DNA of 64,000 bases from Moraxellaceae bacterium AER2_44_116 (GCA_006546595.1 VIAD01000002.1:62001-126000), one strand, 5' to 3'; positions 43,298 to 52,360 are shown, numbered from the stretch's first letter. A program made the numbers and translations. The notes: generated from the sequence alone by a model not told the origin.

Positions 43298-44239
43298 ATG
43301 TCTGTTTATACGCAATTATCTTTAACGGATATCCAACAGTTCGCCAATCAATACAACCTAGAGATTGTCAGTTGCCAACCCATTCAAAGCGGCATTGAAA
43401 ACAGTAATTATTTTGTACAAAACACCGATGGCCGCGAATTCGTATTAACACTCTTTGAAGAGCTAAATGCCGAAGAAGCCGCCTTTTTAGCCCCCTTATT
43501 ACAACATTTGCAACAAGCTGGTGTCTCTGTCGCCGCGCCATTAACAGCGAGTAATGGCCAATGCTTGTTAACACTGAAAGGTAAACCAGCACAACTTGCA
43601 CGGCGTATTGTGGGAACACATCCACAACCTGTCACGGTGGTGCAATGTATGGCGATGGGCAAGGCGTTAGCGACCTTGCATCTGGCACTAAAAAAATACC
43701 CGTTAAAACGTCATAACGCACATGGCTTAAAATGGTGGCAGGCAGAAGCGAAAAAAGCGCGTGCGAAAATGACGGCCATTGAGCAGTTATTGTTAGATAC
43801 GGTGTTAGACGATTTTGAAGAAACCATTGAAGACTTTGATGATTTGCCCAAAGGCTTAATTCACGGCGATTTGTTTAGAGATAATACGCTGTTTGATGAC
43901 GATAAATTAACGGCGATTTTAGACTTTTCCGAAGCAGGTAAAGACTATTGGTTATTAGATATCGCGATTACAGTGAATGATTTTTGTAGCGATTGGCCGA
44001 ATGTCAGCTTAAACAATGAGTTGTATCAGGCGTTTTTGGCGGCTTATCAGCAAGTACGGCCATTAACGGATGACGAGCAAGAAGTATTACCGACGTTTTT
44101 AGCGATGGCAGCAACTCGATTTTGGCTATCGCGACTCAGTGTTGCTCGACGCAATACCGAAGAGGGGAGGATTAACGATGATGTGTTGCAAAAAGACCCG
44201 CAAGAAATGCTCAACATGGTAAAAGCGCGTTTGGCTTGA
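43298..44239 (+). CDS. thrB: Homoserine kinase, ChoK-like type
   Basis: The 313-aa product belongs to the aminoglycoside/choline-kinase-like homoserine kinases of Pseudomonadales, which phosphorylate homoserine in threonine synthesis and are unrelated to the GHMP type in E. coli. The start MSVYTQLSLTDIQQFANQY and the GIENSNYF loop are typical. The catalytic Brenner motif is LIHGDLFRDN and the following metal site is ILDFSEAG. It is 14 bases after the zeta-like gene but is unlikely to be related to it in function. Confidence 0.93.
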   Translation: MSVYTQLSLTDIQQFANQYNLEIVSCQPIQSGIENSNYFVQNTDGREFVLTLFEELNAEEAAFLAPLLQHLQQAGVSVAAPLTASNGQCLLTLKGKPAQLARRIVGTHPQPVTVVQCMAMGKALATLHLALKKYPLKRHNAHGLKWWQAEAKKARAKMTAIEQLLLDTVLDDFEETIEDFDDLPKGLIHGDLFRDNTLFDDDKLTAILDFSEAGKDYWLLDIAITVNDFCSDWPNVSLNNELYQAFLAAYQQVRPLTDDEQEVLPTFLAMAATRFWLSRLSVARRNTEEGRINDDVLQKDPQEMLNMVKARLA

Positions 44240-44297
44240 GAAAAAATCGGCTAAAATAAGCACCTAAAATCCGTTGGTGTTTGGTTCGTCATCTAAC

Positions 44298-44372
44298 CCT
44301 CACCCCAGCCCTCTCCTTCGGGGGAGAGGGAGCATAGTCATCTCTCCCGTGGGGAGAGAGCTCAAGTGAGGG
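44298..44372. repeat. Palindromic CCCTCAC repeat with internal hairpins
   Basis: CCCTCAC (44298-44304) and GTGAGGG (44366-44372) bound a 75-base element that includes CCCTCTCC/GGAGAGGG and CTCTCCC/GGGAGAG hairpins. A related element lies at 50542-50649. This is a class of dispersed palindromes, without coding capacity. Confidence 0.75.
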
Positions 44373-44472
44373 GGAAGTGCCGATTTTGCACAAAAATCAG
44401 ACTAATTATGACTGTTTATAAAACGTCAACCAATAGTCCCAGTTTAATCAATTCTCGTTTGGAAAATCCCTC

Positions 44473-45300
44473 ATGGTCAACATCGGTCAACTCAACAGCC
44501 TTGAAGTGGTGGGTCAGTTCAAACAAGAATGGCTCTTAGAGGGCGGTAAGTTTGGTGATATTCCCCTTGCCAAAAAACATGCACAACCTGATCTTCGTAT
44601 TGGCCAAATGGTCGAAGTATTGGTCTATATCGACAATGAAGGCTATTTAACTGCAACGACACACAAGCCAAAGGCGCAAGTGGGTGAAATTGCATGGTTG
44701 CAAGTGGTTGATGCCAATGGTGAAGGTGCATGGTTAGATTGGGGCGTGGACGAAGATTTATTTTTGCCGCGTAGTGAACAGCAAAGCCCTGTCGATATGA
44801 ATCGTTATTGCATGGTGCGTGTGTTGTTTGATGAGAAAAAAGGCTTATATGCTTCATCGTATCTCAATGAGTTCTTAAAAGATGAAGCCGCTGAATTTGA
44901 GCAAGGTCAACAAGTTTCTATCATGATCGGTAATGCCACTGACTTGGGCTACAAAGTCGTGATTAATCATCAATATTGGGGGTTATTGTACGCCAACGAA
45001 GTCTTTCAGCCGATTTACAAAGGCCAAGTCATGGCAGGTTACATCAAAAAACTGCGTGAAGATCAGCGTTTAGATGTCTCACTTGCGCCATTTGGTTTTG
45101 CCAAAGTAGCCAGCATCACCGATACAATTTTGGCGAAGTTAGCCGAACATAACGGCTTTATTGCCCTCAGTGATAAAAGTAGCCCTGATGATATTTACGA
45201 CGTCTTTGGTGTTAGTAAAAAAGTCTTTAAACAAGCAATCGGCATACTGTTTAAACAACGCAGTATTGTGATTGAGCCAACGGGCATTCGTTTGGTTTAG
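44473..45300 (+). CDS. cvfB: CvfB-type S1-like RNA-binding protein
   Basis: The 275-aa product matches the CvfB/YitL family: several S1-like beta barrels followed by a winged helix. Clear segments are MVNIGQLNSLEVV, GDIPLAKKHA (LLP-like loop), DWGVDEDLFLPRSEQ, WGLLYANEVF and the C-terminal SPDDIYDVFGVSKKVFKQAIG winged helix (split: SPDDIYDVFG, KKVFKQAIG). Such proteins bind RNA and affect expression of many genes in Staphylococcus; the role in gammaproteobacteria is unknown. It is a single gene between two intergenic repeats. Confidence 0.92.
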   Translation: MVNIGQLNSLEVVGQFKQEWLLEGGKFGDIPLAKKHAQPDLRIGQMVEVLVYIDNEGYLTATTHKPKAQVGEIAWLQVVDANGEGAWLDWGVDEDLFLPRSEQQSPVDMNRYCMVRVLFDEKKGLYASSYLNEFLKDEAAEFEQGQQVSIMIGNATDLGYKVVINHQYWGLLYANEVFQPIYKGQVMAGYIKKLREDQRLDVSLAPFGFAKVASITDTILAKLAEHNGFIALSDKSSPDDIYDVFGVSKKVFKQAIGILFKQRSIVIEPTGIRLV

Positions 45301-45340
45301 GGTGAATAAGACAAAAATCATACTTGACCTAGTGGCTAGC

Positions 45341-45411
45341 AATTCGGCACATTACGTGATTGCCTTCTCAGGTGCTTAAAAACAGCATTTTAGGCGACAA
45401 TCACCCGAATT
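45341..45411 (+). promoter_or_regulatory. Long imperfect inverted repeat before the GTPase gene
   Basis: AATTCGG (45341-45347) pairs with CCGAATT (45405-45411), and GTGATTG (45356-45362) pairs with CAATCAC (45398-45404). The left side has eight extra bases, so it is an asymmetric hairpin. TTGACC at 45324-45329 could be a -35 with a poor -10 near 45348. It may be a leader structure of the gene at 45440. Confidence 0.4.
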
Positions 45412-45439
45412 ACTCCAGAACTTCTAGGCTTTAGACAGA

Positions 45440-46585
45440 ATGGCCAAAAATAATAAACCTCAGCAAACCTTAAAAATCGCCTTTTTAGGCGGTCGAGGTA
45501 GCGGAAAAACGACGTTAATGGCCAGTTATTTAGGTCATATGGCGAGTCATCGCTGGCAAAAAGAACATAAATATTATTTAGGCTCGCCCGATTCAGCCGA
45601 TTCCAAACGTTTGAACAGTCAGTTTCAAGGTTTGTGTGATGGCTATTTTCCTGAAGCAACGGTTAAACGTGCTACCGCTTACCGTTTTCACATGCACGTC
45701 CAAGATTGCGATGGCGTACCCTTAGAAATCCAATGGCTTGATTACCCTGGTGAATGGTGGGAACGTGAGCCTATGGATGCCAAAGAGCGTAAGCAGCGCG
45801 ACGAAGCCCTACGCAATATGATGAAAAGCCAAGTCTGTTTTTTAGTGATTGATGGTGCAGAGCTAAAAAAACATGGCGAAAAGTATTTACGCTCGTATCT
45901 TGCCCACATGACCAACGAAATCGCTAACTTGTTACGGCAAAATAACAGCAAAAAACGCAGTAAACAATTGCGCGACATGGTGTGGATTTTGGCTTTAAGT
46001 AAAGCCGACTTATTAGAAAAAAATGTCACCGCAGGCGACTTTGCCGATTTTGTTAATCGTTATGCTTCCGACCAAATTCATACCTTGCGTCAGCGTTTAG
46101 GGGAGGCAGGTTGCCCATCGTTGGGGATGAATTACCTGTTGTTTTCATCGGTGTTGGGAGTTGGTCAAAAAATTGTTGATATTCATCAAACCATTGGCTT
46201 GGATTTAATAGCACCGTTGGCGTTACGAACCCTCTTAGAAAAAGAGCTGCAAAATTTTGAGCAATCCGCGATCTTAAAACGCATTTTTGCGGGTAGTGCG
46301 GATCGTGGGGCTTTACCTGCGGTATTTGGCATGTTGCGGCAATGGTTGGCAAAATGGCCAGAACGTTCGACGCGTGAATTGGCGGATTTATTATTTTCCC
46401 GCGCAGAAACGTGGCTCAATAGTCGAGCGGGTGATTTACAGCAAGAACTGAGCGTGCAGCAACAAGCGGGTCATTCCTTACAAGCCGCCGAAGCGTTATT
46501 AAAAATCGCCTTACGCAAGCCCGAAAACCAAAAGTACTATTATGTCCCTTTGCTACGAGTAAATAGCCATGAGTCCGCGGCCTGA
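45440..46585 (+). CDS. Orphan P-loop GTPase-like protein
   Basis: The 381-aa protein has nucleotide-binding motifs of a TRAFAC-type GTPase: G1 GGRGSGKT at residues 17-24, a G3-type LDYPGEWWE near 102-110 and a G4-like LSKADLL near 183-189, with a helical C-terminal part (about 250-380). It resembles the so-called double-GTPase group by motif spacing, although a second G domain is not seen. Its end overlaps the next gene by 17 bases, so the pair is coupled. The biological role is unknown. It is not similar to any housekeeping GTPase (Era, Der, Obg, EngB). Confidence 0.72.
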   Translation: MAKNNKPQQTLKIAFLGGRGSGKTTLMASYLGHMASHRWQKEHKYYLGSPDSADSKRLNSQFQGLCDGYFPEATVKRATAYRFHMHVQDCDGVPLEIQWLDYPGEWWEREPMDAKERKQRDEALRNMMKSQVCFLVIDGAELKKHGEKYLRSYLAHMTNEIANLLRQNNSKKRSKQLRDMVWILALSKADLLEKNVTAGDFADFVNRYASDQIHTLRQRLGEAGCPSLGMNYLLFSSVLGVGQKIVDIHQTIGLDLIAPLALRTLLEKELQNFEQSAILKRIFAGSADRGALPAVFGMLRQWLAKWPERSTRELADLLFSRAETWLNSRAGDLQQELSVQQQAGHSLQAAEALLKIALRKPENQKYYYVPLLRVNSHESAA

Positions 46586-47216
46586 AAGCGTTATTTTTAT
46601 TGATAAACAATTGGTTTGGATGACCTGTGGTGTTGAAGTGGGTTATCAGATATTACTCGCGCCCAGAACATCGGGCATTGTTTGGTTAGATGTCATTGAG
46701 CAGGCTTTTCCTCATTTTGAAATTGGTGGTCAGCAATTACGCGCCGCCGAAGTGACGTATGAGGGAGGGAGGGCAATGGCTGTTGCCTTTTTTGACCCCA
46801 GCCATTGTGACAGTAGCTCGCGGCCAATTAAACATTTTATGCTGTGGTTAGATGTTGAACCGATGGTCTTTGATAAAGCGGCGATGGTGTCAGTGCCTGA
46901 ACTATTGCAACAATTAGCCCCTGCATTTTCGGTGATTTTAGACGCTTCGCGTTATATTTCTGAACCCGATATTTGCCGACAAGCATGGGAGAAGCAGAGT
47001 GAGAGAAGTCTGCGTTTAGCCTTTTCGGGTAAAAATATGCCTGTCAAAAATGCAGGTTCTAAACCATCAACCGCTAAAAGTAACCTGCCAATGGATGCGT
47101 TGAGCAGTGATGACGAAGAAGCTTTAGTTTTCCCAAAAAAGTTTATGATGATGGCAATCGTCATGGTGGTGCTGGCGATTATTGCGGCGTTATTTGAAGT
47201 CTTTGGTTTGGCGTGA
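46569..47216 (+). CDS. Membrane-anchored partner protein of the GTPase
   Basis: A 215-aa hypothetical protein whose N-terminal 150 residues are soluble and contain no motif I recognise; a Ser/Thr-rich linker follows, and a single hydrophobic helix lies at about 190-212 (MMMAIVMVVLAII) with almost nothing after it, a tail-anchor arrangement. It begins within the GTPase gene. It may recruit the GTPase to the membrane. No signal peptide is seen. Confidence 0.68.
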   Translation: MSPRPESVIFIDKQLVWMTCGVEVGYQILLAPRTSGIVWLDVIEQAFPHFEIGGQQLRAAEVTYEGGRAMAVAFFDPSHCDSSSRPIKHFMLWLDVEPMVFDKAAMVSVPELLQQLAPAFSVILDASRYISEPDICRQAWEKQSERSLRLAFSGKNMPVKNAGSKPSTAKSNLPMDALSSDDEEALVFPKKFMMMAIVMVVLAIIAALFEVFGLA

Positions 47217-47227
47217 TCGCATACTCA

Positions 47228-48292
47228 TTAGGTCTGAGTGACACGACTAAACTCCGTTACCATGGCGACTTCTACACGGTTACGCCCATTTTCTTTCGCT
47301 TGGTAGAGTAAGTTGTCTGCTGTTCTTAACAGTTTTTGTGGGGTCATGAGCATTTTCGCGGTTGCTGTTGCCGCACCAATGCTGACACTGAGCGTGTGAT
47401 TTTCTGCGGCGGAATGCACGATTCCTAATGCCAGTATGCGTTGGCGAACACGTTCGGCAACTTGTTTTGCGCCGTCAATATCGGTTTCAGGCAGAATCAC
47501 CACAAACTCTTCACCCCCATAACGTGCAACAATGTCGCTCGGACGTTGCACTGATTCAGCAAGCGTTTGCGCCACATATTGCAGGCATTTATCACCTTGT
47601 TGATGACCGTAGATGTCATTGTATTGTTTGAAATAGTCCACATCCAATAATAGAATGGATAAATAATGACCCGTCCGAATAGCACGTTTCCATTCCTGTG
47701 CTAAACGTTCATCAAAACACCGTCGATTCGCAATGCCTGTCAGTCCGTCTTCTAAACTTTGCCGTTGCAGTTCTTGATTGGCCAATTGTAGTGCTTGTTC
47801 AATATGTTCACGCTCGATGATTTCATGTTTGAGTTTTTTATTGATGGTTTCAACGGCGACCATGCGCTCTTCAATCATCTCTTCAAGAATTAAATTAAAG
47901 GTTTTTAGTTCGTCTTGTTGGCGATTCCAACTGGTCATTAACTCGGCAAATTGGCGGCTTAACTTGGCAATTTCATCACGTCCCGAAAGTTGCGGAATCG
48001 CTAAGGTTTCACCCCGTTGAATTTGTTCAATGGTTGCACCTAATTGTAATAGCGGTAAAATCAAACGGCGTGCGGATAACCATGTTAATAGCCAACAACA
48101 ACAGGCTATTAAGATGCTCCAGCCGAATAGTCGAGCTAAGAGATGAAGAGGTAGTTCTTCCAGTATCAACAGCAAAGCAAACACGAGTTGTACGGAAATA
48201 AACACCGAAATAGCAACGGTAATGCCAAGCCGTTGCCGAAAACTGCCTGTGATAGATTGCGTTAAGATATTCACTAGCCATTGTAAAAGCAC
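47228..48292 (-). CDS. Membrane diguanylate cyclase with HAMP domain
   Basis: The 354-aa product has two membrane helices (about 20-45 and 55-72) with almost no periplasmic loop, a HAMP-like linker, a coiled coil (125-180) and a GGDEF domain. The active site is intact as GGEEF, preceded five residues earlier by RPSD, an RxxD inhibitory I-site. So it should make c-di-GMP from two GTP and be inhibited by product. The sensor is probably the membrane part or coiled coil. It follows znuA by 81 bases on the same strand, so readthrough from the zinc promoter is possible. Confidence 0.9.
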   Translation of the reverse strand: MLLQWLVNILTQSITGSFRQRLGITVAISVFISVQLVFALLLILEELPLHLLARLFGWSILIACCCWLLTWLSARRLILPLLQLGATIEQIQRGETLAIPQLSGRDEIAKLSRQFAELMTSWNRQQDELKTFNLILEEMIEERMVAVETINKKLKHEIIEREHIEQALQLANQELQRQSLEDGLTGIANRRCFDERLAQEWKRAIRTGHYLSILLLDVDYFKQYNDIYGHQQGDKCLQYVAQTLAESVQRPSDIVARYGGEEFVVILPETDIDGAKQVAERVRQRILALGIVHSAAENHTLSVSIGAATATAKMLMTPQKLLRTADNLLYQAKENGRNRVEVAMVTEFSRVTQT

Positions 48293-48373
48293 GTTTGCGC
48301 CTATGATTAATAGAGTTTAGGCTGGCGATTATCTGCGCGAATTCTTTAGGCTTGATGACAAGATGATTTTCTT

Positions 48374-49219
48374 TTACTTCACACACCCATAAATCGCTTC
48401 GGCCATTTGCACTAAACCTGCGCTATAACTGGTTGCCTGTGCAAACGACTCATCGACTATCACATAACGTCCTGCATCACCAAAAATCTGGTTAGCTAGG
48501 TTCTCATCAAATTGAGGTTCTGCCAGCAAGCAACGTAATTGCTGTTGTTGCACCTGTTTTTTTAAGCTCAATAAGTGTTTCAATCCTGATTTTTGCTCAG
48601 GGCTAATGCTAATACTGCCACGATATTGCAAACCGAAACTGGCTTCTAAATACTGATAAGCATCGTGATAGGCAATATATTGTCGCTGAGGTAATTGGGC
48701 AAATTTGGCTTGAATAGGTTGTAAACTTGCTTTTAAGTTTTTAGCAAAAGTAAGCGCATTTTGTTGATACTTAGCCGCATCTTTCGGGCGTTGTTTACCG
48801 CGAACACTGGCGATAGCATTAGCTAAAGCAATGGCATTATCGGATGATAACCATAAATGAGAGTCTAAAGTATTGGCTTGCGCTAAATTCGTTTCTAAGT
48901 TACGCCATGTTAAACGTTTGCTGGTAGCTAAGGTTTCTAAACTCAAATTTTTGGTATTGTTTTTCAACAATGAACGTAAAAAAGTTTCATGTGAGCCGCC
49001 AACCCAAATCACTAATTCGGCTTGCTGTAAACGTAAACGCTCAGATGGACGCAGCGCATAGTCGTGCGCCGAAACACCATCGGCCAATAATTGCTGCGGT
49101 TGTTCAATGCCGCGAGTGACTTCATTGGCAATTAAGGTTAACGGTTTGATGGTGGTAAGAATGGCGGCAGAACTCACCGTGTTAAAACTCAACAACAGCA
49201 TAAACAAAAAGAATTTCAT
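48374..49219 (-). CDS. znuA: Periplasmic zinc-binding protein
   Basis: ZnuA binds Zn2+ in the periplasm and passes it to ZnuBC. The 281-aa product has a signal peptide (about 1-18) and metal-ligand histidines in SAHDYALRPS, DSHLW and AYHDAYQY, with a late acidic site (DESFAQ). It lacks the long His-rich loop common in ZnuA of enterobacteria. It is divergent from zur-znuC-znuB across an intergenic region with a Zur box. Confidence 0.92.
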   Translation of the reverse strand: MKFFLFMLLLSFNTVSSAAILTTIKPLTLIANEVTRGIEQPQQLLADGVSAHDYALRPSERLRLQQAELVIWVGGSHETFLRSLLKNNTKNLSLETLATSKRLTWRNLETNLAQANTLDSHLWLSSDNAIALANAIASVRGKQRPKDAAKYQQNALTFAKNLKASLQPIQAKFAQLPQRQYIAYHDAYQYLEASFGLQYRGSISISPEQKSGLKHLLSLKKQVQQQQLRCLLAEPQFDENLANQIFGDAGRYVIVDESFAQATSYSAGLVQMAEAIYGCVK

Positions 49220-49254
49220 AGGGGCAAACGACTACAAGCGCGTAGGAGTAGATA

Positions 49255-49275
49255 ATATGTTATATTGTTACATTA
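49255..49275. promoter_or_regulatory. Zur box between znuA and zur
   Basis: ATGTTATATTGTTACAT (49257-49273) fits the Zur consensus TGTTATA-N-TATAACA with an intact left half and two differences at the right half. It stands between divergent znuA and zur-znuCB and would let Zur repress both transcription units when zinc is enough. Confidence 0.75.
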
Positions 49276-49300
49276 TTAACATGATTTACCAAGTGTCTTT

Positions 49301-49786
49301 ATGAAACAAGATGCCTTTAACCCTCATCGTCATGAACATTGTATCCATGATGCCCTCCATTCGGCTGAAGCCTTATGCTCCGAACGAGGTGTGCGTTTAA
49401 CCGCCATTCGTAAACGTGTTTTAGAATTGGTGTGGGCAAGTCATCAACCGTTAGGTGCGTATGCCATTTTAGATAAGCTGACCGCCGAAGGTCACAAACC
49501 TGCACCACCGACCGTGTATCGCGCTTTAGAGTTTTTATTAGAACAAGGTTTGATTCATCGCATCGCTTCACTCAATGCCTTTTTGGGGTGTGTGCATCCG
49601 ACGCAACAACATTTGGCCTGTTTTTTCTTGTGTCAACAGTGTGGCAATGCCGAAGAATTGGATGATAGCAGCACCTTACAGCAAGAAATTACCGCCCATG
49701 CGCAGCGTTTAGGTTTTAGTGTGCGCCAGCCAATTTTAGAAGTCACAGGCTTATGCAAACACTGCCAAACTCTGCCGAATAATTAG
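49301..49786 (+). CDS. zur: Zinc uptake regulator (Fur family)
   Basis: Zur is a Fur-family repressor that binds DNA when loaded with zinc. The 161-aa product has the winged helix with PPTVYRALEFLLEQG recognition region, a zinc-binding site around HPTQQHLACFFLCQQC, and two CxxC pairs (CQQC and CKHC) holding the structural zinc. Its position with znuA, znuC and znuB fixes the paralogue as Zur rather than Fur. It overlaps neither neighbour; znuC begins ten bases later. Confidence 0.95.
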   Translation: MKQDAFNPHRHEHCIHDALHSAEALCSERGVRLTAIRKRVLELVWASHQPLGAYAILDKLTAEGHKPAPPTVYRALEFLLEQGLIHRIASLNAFLGCVHPTQQHLACFFLCQQCGNAEELDDSSTLQQEITAHAQRLGFSVRQPILEVTGLCKHCQTLPNN

Positions 49787-49796
49787 GGTTAGTGTG

Positions 49797-50537
49797 ATGA
49801 GTGATATTCTGCTAACGCTTGATAATATTGGTTTAGTTCGTGATGAACGAGCGATTCTGAGTCGTATTCAATTAACGGTGGCGCGTGGAGAAATCGTCAC
49901 GTTGATTGGCCCTAATGGTTCAGGTAAATCCTCTTTAGTCAAAATCGCCGTTGGTTTGCTCCGTCCTAATACGGGTACACGCCAATTATTGCCCAATATC
50001 AACATTGGCTATATGCCACAAGCTCTTAAGTTAGATAAATCCTTACCTATCTCGGTTCAGCATTTTTTACAGTTAACGGCACATCGTCCCAAAACTCCGC
50101 AAATTGTCACGGCTTTAGCGGAAGTAGGTGTGGAGCGATTATTAAAGAGTTCAGTGCATTCCTTATCGGGCGGTGAATGGCAACGCGTACTATTAGCGCG
50201 GGCGTTATTACAACAACCTGATTTATTAGTGTTGGACGAGCCAATGCAAGGTGTTGATTTAACAGGGCAAGAAGAGCTTTATAATTTGCTGGCCGATGTC
50301 CCAAAACGTCATGGTTGCGGCATTTTGATGGTGTCGCACGATTTACATTTAGTCATGGCCGCAACCGATAAAGTCATTTGTTTAAATGGTCATATTTGTT
50401 GCGAAGGCCATCCTGAAGCGGTCAGCACTCATCCTGAGTATTTGCGCTTGTTTGGTTGGCAGGGCAGTAAAGGTTTGGCGGTTTATAGCCATCACCATGA
50501 CCATCAACACGATGCCAATGGTTGTGTGAAGTTGTAA
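49797..50537 (+). CDS. znuC: Zinc ABC transporter ATP-binding protein
   Basis: ZnuC drives zinc import through ZnuB. The start is the ATG at 49797 with AGGGTT upstream, giving 246 aa. Motifs: Walker A GPNGSGKSS, Q-loop in YMPQALKL, signature LSGGEWQR, Walker B LLVLDEPMQG and H-loop VSHDLHLV. A C-terminal histidine-rich end (HHHDHQHD) is typical of ZnuC and may sense zinc. The next gene znuB lies after a palindromic repeat. Confidence 0.95.
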   Translation: MSDILLTLDNIGLVRDERAILSRIQLTVARGEIVTLIGPNGSGKSSLVKIAVGLLRPNTGTRQLLPNINIGYMPQALKLDKSLPISVQHFLQLTAHRPKTPQIVTALAEVGVERLLKSSVHSLSGGEWQRVLLARALLQQPDLLVLDEPMQGVDLTGQEELYNLLADVPKRHGCGILMVSHDLHLVMAATDKVICLNGHICCEGHPEAVSTHPEYLRLFGWQGSKGLAVYSHHHDHQHDANGCVKL

Positions 50538-50541
50538 TAAA

Positions 50542-50649
50542 CCCTCACCCTAACTTTGGGCAACTGCTCCTGAGTTGCTCTATCGCCTGCATCGACTAAA
50601 GACAGTATGTTTAACTCCCTCTCCCTGAGGGAGAGGGCTGGGGTGAGGG
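50542..50649. repeat. Palindromic CCCTCACCC repeat between znuC and znuB
   Basis: CCCTCACCC (50542-50550) and GGGTGAGGG (50641-50649) bound a 108-base element with an inner CCCTCTCC/GGAGAGGG hairpin. It is of the same class as the one at 44298 and separates znuC from znuB inside the likely operon. Confidence 0.75.
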
Positions 50650-50671
50650 CTAAGAGTTAAAGGAAAAACGT

Positions 50672-51469
50672 ATGTGGGAATTGTTATGGCCTGCGTGGTT
50701 GGGCGGCAGCCTAGTGGCGTTGGTCGCTGCGCCATTAGGGTGTTTATTAGTGTGGCGACGCTTAGCGTATTTTGGCGATAGCTTATCGCACGCCACTTTG
50801 TTGGGTGTTGGTTTAAGTATTTGGCTGCATGTGCCTGTTTGGGGTGGCATTGTCACCGTTTGTGTGCTGTTGGCGTTGTTATTGGCGAGTGTTTTGGGGC
50901 GGCCACAATTACCATCGGACGCGTTGTTATCGTTATTATCAGCCTCAACATTAAGCGCAGGTTTGGTGGTAATAAGCCAACAACAAGGCGTGCGTGTTGA
51001 TTTGTTGAGCTTTTTGTTTGGTGATTTACTCAGTCTCAATAGCCAAGATTTACCGTTATTGATGATGGTCTTAATCGGCGTTTTAGCGGTCTTAGCATTT
51101 TGTTGGCGTGATTTCGTATTAACCGCGATTGATGAAGATTTAGCAGCAGTTGAAGGCTTACCCGTATTACGTTTACGCGTATTATTGCTGTTATTATTAG
51201 CCTTAGTGATTACGGTGGCGATGAAAGTGGTCGGTAGCTTATTAATTACTGCACTGTTAGTCATTCCGTCATTGGTGGCGCGACCCTTAGCTAGCAATCC
51301 ACATGGCATGGCATTATTGGCGGCATTCACAGGCATGGTAGCGGTTAGTGGCGGTTTGGCGAGTAGTTTTTATTGGGATACTCCCGTTGGGCCAAGTATT
51401 GTCTTAGTTGCTGCGTTATTATTTATCTTCGTGCAGTTAGCAACGGTGATAAAATTACGCATGGCGTGA
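50672..51469 (+). CDS. znuB: Zinc ABC transporter permease
   Basis: The 265-aa product is an ABC-3 family permease with about eight membrane helices. GDSLSHATLLGVGL near the N-terminus is a family signature, as is DLLSFLFGDLL in the middle and the VVGSLLITALLVIPS segment. It forms the zinc channel with ZnuC and receives zinc from ZnuA. It lies downstream of znuC on the same strand; AAGG precedes the ATG. Confidence 0.94.
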   Translation: MWELLWPAWLGGSLVALVAAPLGCLLVWRRLAYFGDSLSHATLLGVGLSIWLHVPVWGGIVTVCVLLALLLASVLGRPQLPSDALLSLLSASTLSAGLVVISQQQGVRVDLLSFLFGDLLSLNSQDLPLLMMVLIGVLAVLAFCWRDFVLTAIDEDLAAVEGLPVLRLRVLLLLLLALVITVAMKVVGSLLITALLVIPSLVARPLASNPHGMALLAAFTGMVAVSGGLASSFYWDTPVGPSIVLVAALLFIFVQLATVIKLRMA

Positions 51470-51507
51470 TGTATGGCTTATTGACGTTTGCTTAAACTAT
51501 CCTTTCC

Positions 51508-51557
51508 CTTCGACTCCGCTCAGGGAACATTTTTATGGTAGCTGAGCGGAGTCGAAG
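51508..51557. repeat. CTTCGACTCCGCTCAG palindromic repeat, copy 1
   Basis: CTTCGACTCCGCTCAG (51508-51523) and its perfect reverse complement (51542-51557) are separated by 18 bases. Two more copies lie at 52361 and 56008. This is a dispersed palindrome in intergenic DNA. Confidence 0.85.
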
Positions 51558-51600
51558 CTAATCCGATGGATAAATAAACAAAATTTAAAAGAGAATTGAT

Positions 51601-52296
51601 ATGGGCGCACAGTGGAAAGCAAAACATAAAGAAGTAGCCGCCAACGCCAAAGGGCGTATTTTTGGCAAATTATCGAAAGAAATCATGGTTGCTGCGCGAG
51701 CGGGTGCAGACCCAAGCATGAATCCCCGTTTGCGTTTGGCTGTTGAACAAGCGAAGAAAGCATCTATGCCGCGTGAAACTTTAGAACGAGCCATTAAAAA
51801 AGGCGCGGGTTTGGTCGATGGTGGTGTGAACTTTGAGAAGCTGACTTATGAAGGCTTTGCTCCGCATCGTGTACCTGTGATTGTCGAATGTTTGACTGAT
51901 AATATTAACCGCACGATTTCCAGTATTCGCGTGTTATTTCGCAAAGGGCAGTTAGGTGCTTCAGGTTCAGTGGCATGGGATTTTGACCATTTGGGCATGG
52001 TTGAAGCATCACCAACATCGGCAGATGCCGATGCAGAAGTCGCCGCGATTGAAGCAGGTGCAGAAGATTTTGAGCCAGCCGACAATGGCGCAACCTTATT
52101 TTTTACCGCCTTAACGGATATGGATGCCGTCAGTCACGCACTACCGAATTATGGTTTTGTCGTTAATTCCGCACAGTTTGGTTATCGGCCTAAAAACCCT
52201 GTGACGCTAACGGATGCCGAACGTGAGGAAGTAGAAGCTTTTTTAGATGCCATTGATGGTGATGATGATGTTCAGCATGTGTATGTTGGCTTGTAG
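51601..52296 (+). CDS. YebC/PmpR-family protein
   Basis: The 231-aa product matches the YebC family, known as DNA-binding regulators (PmpR) and, for some members, as helpers of ribosomes stalled at proline runs. The N-terminus MGAQWKAKHKEVAANAKG differs from classic YebC (MAGHSKWANIKH), so it is a paralogous subfamily, closer in layout to YeeN. RETLERAIKKGAG and the later domain with ALPNYGFVVN are typical. It is between two copies of a palindromic repeat. Confidence 0.88.
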   Translation: MGAQWKAKHKEVAANAKGRIFGKLSKEIMVAARAGADPSMNPRLRLAVEQAKKASMPRETLERAIKKGAGLVDGGVNFEKLTYEGFAPHRVPVIVECLTDNINRTISSIRVLFRKGQLGASGSVAWDFDHLGMVEASPTSADADAEVAAIEAGAEDFEPADNGATLFFTALTDMDAVSHALPNYGFVVNSAQFGYRPKNPVTLTDAEREEVEAFLDAIDGDDDVQHVYVGL

Positions 52297-52360
52297 GTGA
52301 GTTGATGTTTTTATTGAGTTCCTTGATAAAAACGTCTCTGTGCAATCGCTGCCAACGAGG

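Noticed and set aside
44408..44533. Short frame upstream of and overlapping cvfB
   Set aside because: It has no ribosome site and lies out of frame with a strongly supported gene.
50650..51336. Long open frame (228 codons) on the strand opposite znuB
   Set aside because: Its product is low in complexity, with many Asn and Thr, and has no known fold. It is the antisense shadow of an unmistakable permease gene.
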